A stretch of DNA of 5,333 bases from SIG459 sp045638085 (GTDB lineage: Bacteria; Bacillota; Clostridia; Oscillospirales; Oscillospiraceae): the NCBI GenBank assembly GCA_045638085.1, contig JAZUAQ010000042.1, forward strand, positions 1 through 5,333, given 5' to 3'. Shown one piece after another: positions 4,747 through 5,333 of the stretch. The notes below the pieces were generated by a model, which was not told the DNA's origin, did not search any database, and saw only the letters and a program-made list of their open reading frames with translations. The position numbers and the translations under genes are program-made. Numbering within the stretch: position 1 is the first letter of the stretch; the number at the start of each line of letters is the position of its first letter.

Positions 4747-5333
4747 ATGAAAACATTTCGTCCCAGTTTTTTCATCGGTCTGAAAAACTACACCAAAAAG
4801 CAGTTTGCAAATGACCTTGTAGCCGGTCTTATTGTTGCAATCATCGCCCTTCCCCTTTCCATAGCCCTTGCAATCGCATCCGGTGTTGGTCCTGCTGTCG
4901 GTCTCTATACTGCAATTGTTGCAGGTTTTATATGCGCACTTCTCGGCGGCAGCAGCGTCCAGATAAGTGGTCCCACCGCCGCTTTTGCCACCATCGTTGC
5001 AGGCGTTGTTGCTACCAAAGGAATTGAAGGACTTGCAATCGCAACTATTCTTGCCGGCATTATGCTCATCCTCATGGGTGTATTCAAGCTTGGTGCACTT
5101 ATCAAGTTCATCCCTTACACCATAACCACCGGTTTTACCAGCGGCATTGCTGTCACCATTCTTATCGGTCAGCTTAAAGACTTTTTCGGTCTCACTTTCA
5201 GCCACAGTCCCGTGGAAACCCTTGAAAAGCTCATTGAAGTGGTCAAAAGTTTCCATACCATCAACCTCTGGGCTGTCCTTATTGGACTTATTGCTCTTGC
5301 AATACTCATCTTCCTCCCCCGCCTGCTCCCCAG
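4747..5333 (+). CDS. SulP-family anion transporter, N-terminal 195 residues (3' truncated by window)
   Basis: An open frame from ATG 4747 to the window edge encodes the start of an inner-membrane SulP (SLC26-like) anion permease. Visible family landmarks are GLIVAIIALPLSIALAIASG (27-46), the PAVGLYTAIV stretch (49-58) and GGSSVQISGPTAAF (67-80), corresponding to the family's 'P..LA.A..SG..P..GLY' and 'G.S...S.GP.A' patterns near the substrate site. Hydrophobic segments lie at about 24-43, 50-66, 77-90, 94-114, 126-142 and 173-190. Members move sulfate, bicarbonate or other anions, usually with H+ or Na+; the substrate cannot be decided here. A C-terminal cytoplasmic STAS domain would be expected beyond the window. 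The start is supported by the N-terminal 'RPSFFIGLKNYTKKQFANDLVAG' layout (residues 5-27, a typical amphipathic lead-in), although the ribosome-binding site is weak (GAGAG, 4733-4740). It is divergent from ppa. It is not a pseudogene within the visible part. Confidence 0.9.
   Translation, partial: MKTFRPSFFIGLKNYTKKQFANDLVAGLIVAIIALPLSIALAIASGVGPAVGLYTAIVAGFICALLGGSSVQISGPTAAFATIVAGVVATKGIEGLAIATILAGIMLILMGVFKLGALIKFIPYTITTGFTSGIAVTILIGQLKDFFGLTFSHSPVETLEKLIEVVKSFHTINLWAVLIGLIALAILIFLPRLLP

Noticed and set aside
4687..5256. Open frame on the - strand opposite the SulP gene (189 codons)
   Set aside because: Low-complexity Cys/Lys/Gly-rich translation without a recognisable domain; the + strand encodes clear SulP transmembrane motifs.

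Overview
The window looks like chromosomal housekeeping DNA from a low-to-mid-GC anaerobic Firmicute, most likely a gut Clostridia member. This is inferred from strong AGGAGG-type ribosome binding sites, sigma-A-type promoters, compact intergenic gaps with hairpin-plus-T-tract terminators, a VanH-like D-lactate dehydrogenase, and a Nudix hydrolase of the type with an N-terminal helical domain. No rRNA, tRNA, mobile element, CRISPR array or phage gene is visible. The species cannot be named from the sequence.

Layout, left to right. (1) The C-terminal end of an Obg-type GTPase on the + strand runs into a bidirectional terminator. (2) Two - strand genes converge on the same terminator: a VanH-like D-2-hydroxyacid (probably D-lactate) dehydrogenase at 873-1850, then a Nudix hydrolase at 197-820. 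(3) An AT-rich divergent gap of 176 bases carries a near-consensus promoter for a + strand short-chain dehydrogenase/reductase (2027-2827), which ends at its own terminator. (4) An M42-family metallo-aminopeptidase follows on the + strand (2932-3969) with its own extended -10 promoter. (5) A second bidirectional terminator separates it from a family I inorganic pyrophosphatase on the - strand (4009-4539). (6) A 207-base divergent gap leads to a + strand SulP-family anion transporter (from 4747) that is cut by the window edge. Both edge genes, obg and sulP, are incomplete.

The genes do not form one pathway. The products cover ribosome-associated GTPase function, nucleotide-derivative clean-up, pyruvate/2-oxoacid reduction, NAD(P)-dependent ketone/alcohol chemistry, peptide turnover, pyrophosphate removal and anion uptake. 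Apart from the D-LDH/Nudix pair, each gene appears to be its own transcription unit.

The most interesting non-coding signal is a repeated arrangement. The two genes that lie directly downstream of a co-oriented gene (the Nudix hydrolase and the M42 peptidase) each have a perfect inverted repeat whose 3' arm covers the ribosome-binding/start region. The 5' arm overlaps or abuts the -10 box of the gene's own predicted promoter. Locally initiated mRNA would lack most of the 5' arm, whereas read-through mRNA from the upstream gene would carry it and mask the translation start. I saw no such hairpin at the starts of the four genes in divergent arrangement. This is an inference from sequence. I found no clearly novel multi-gene system in the window.
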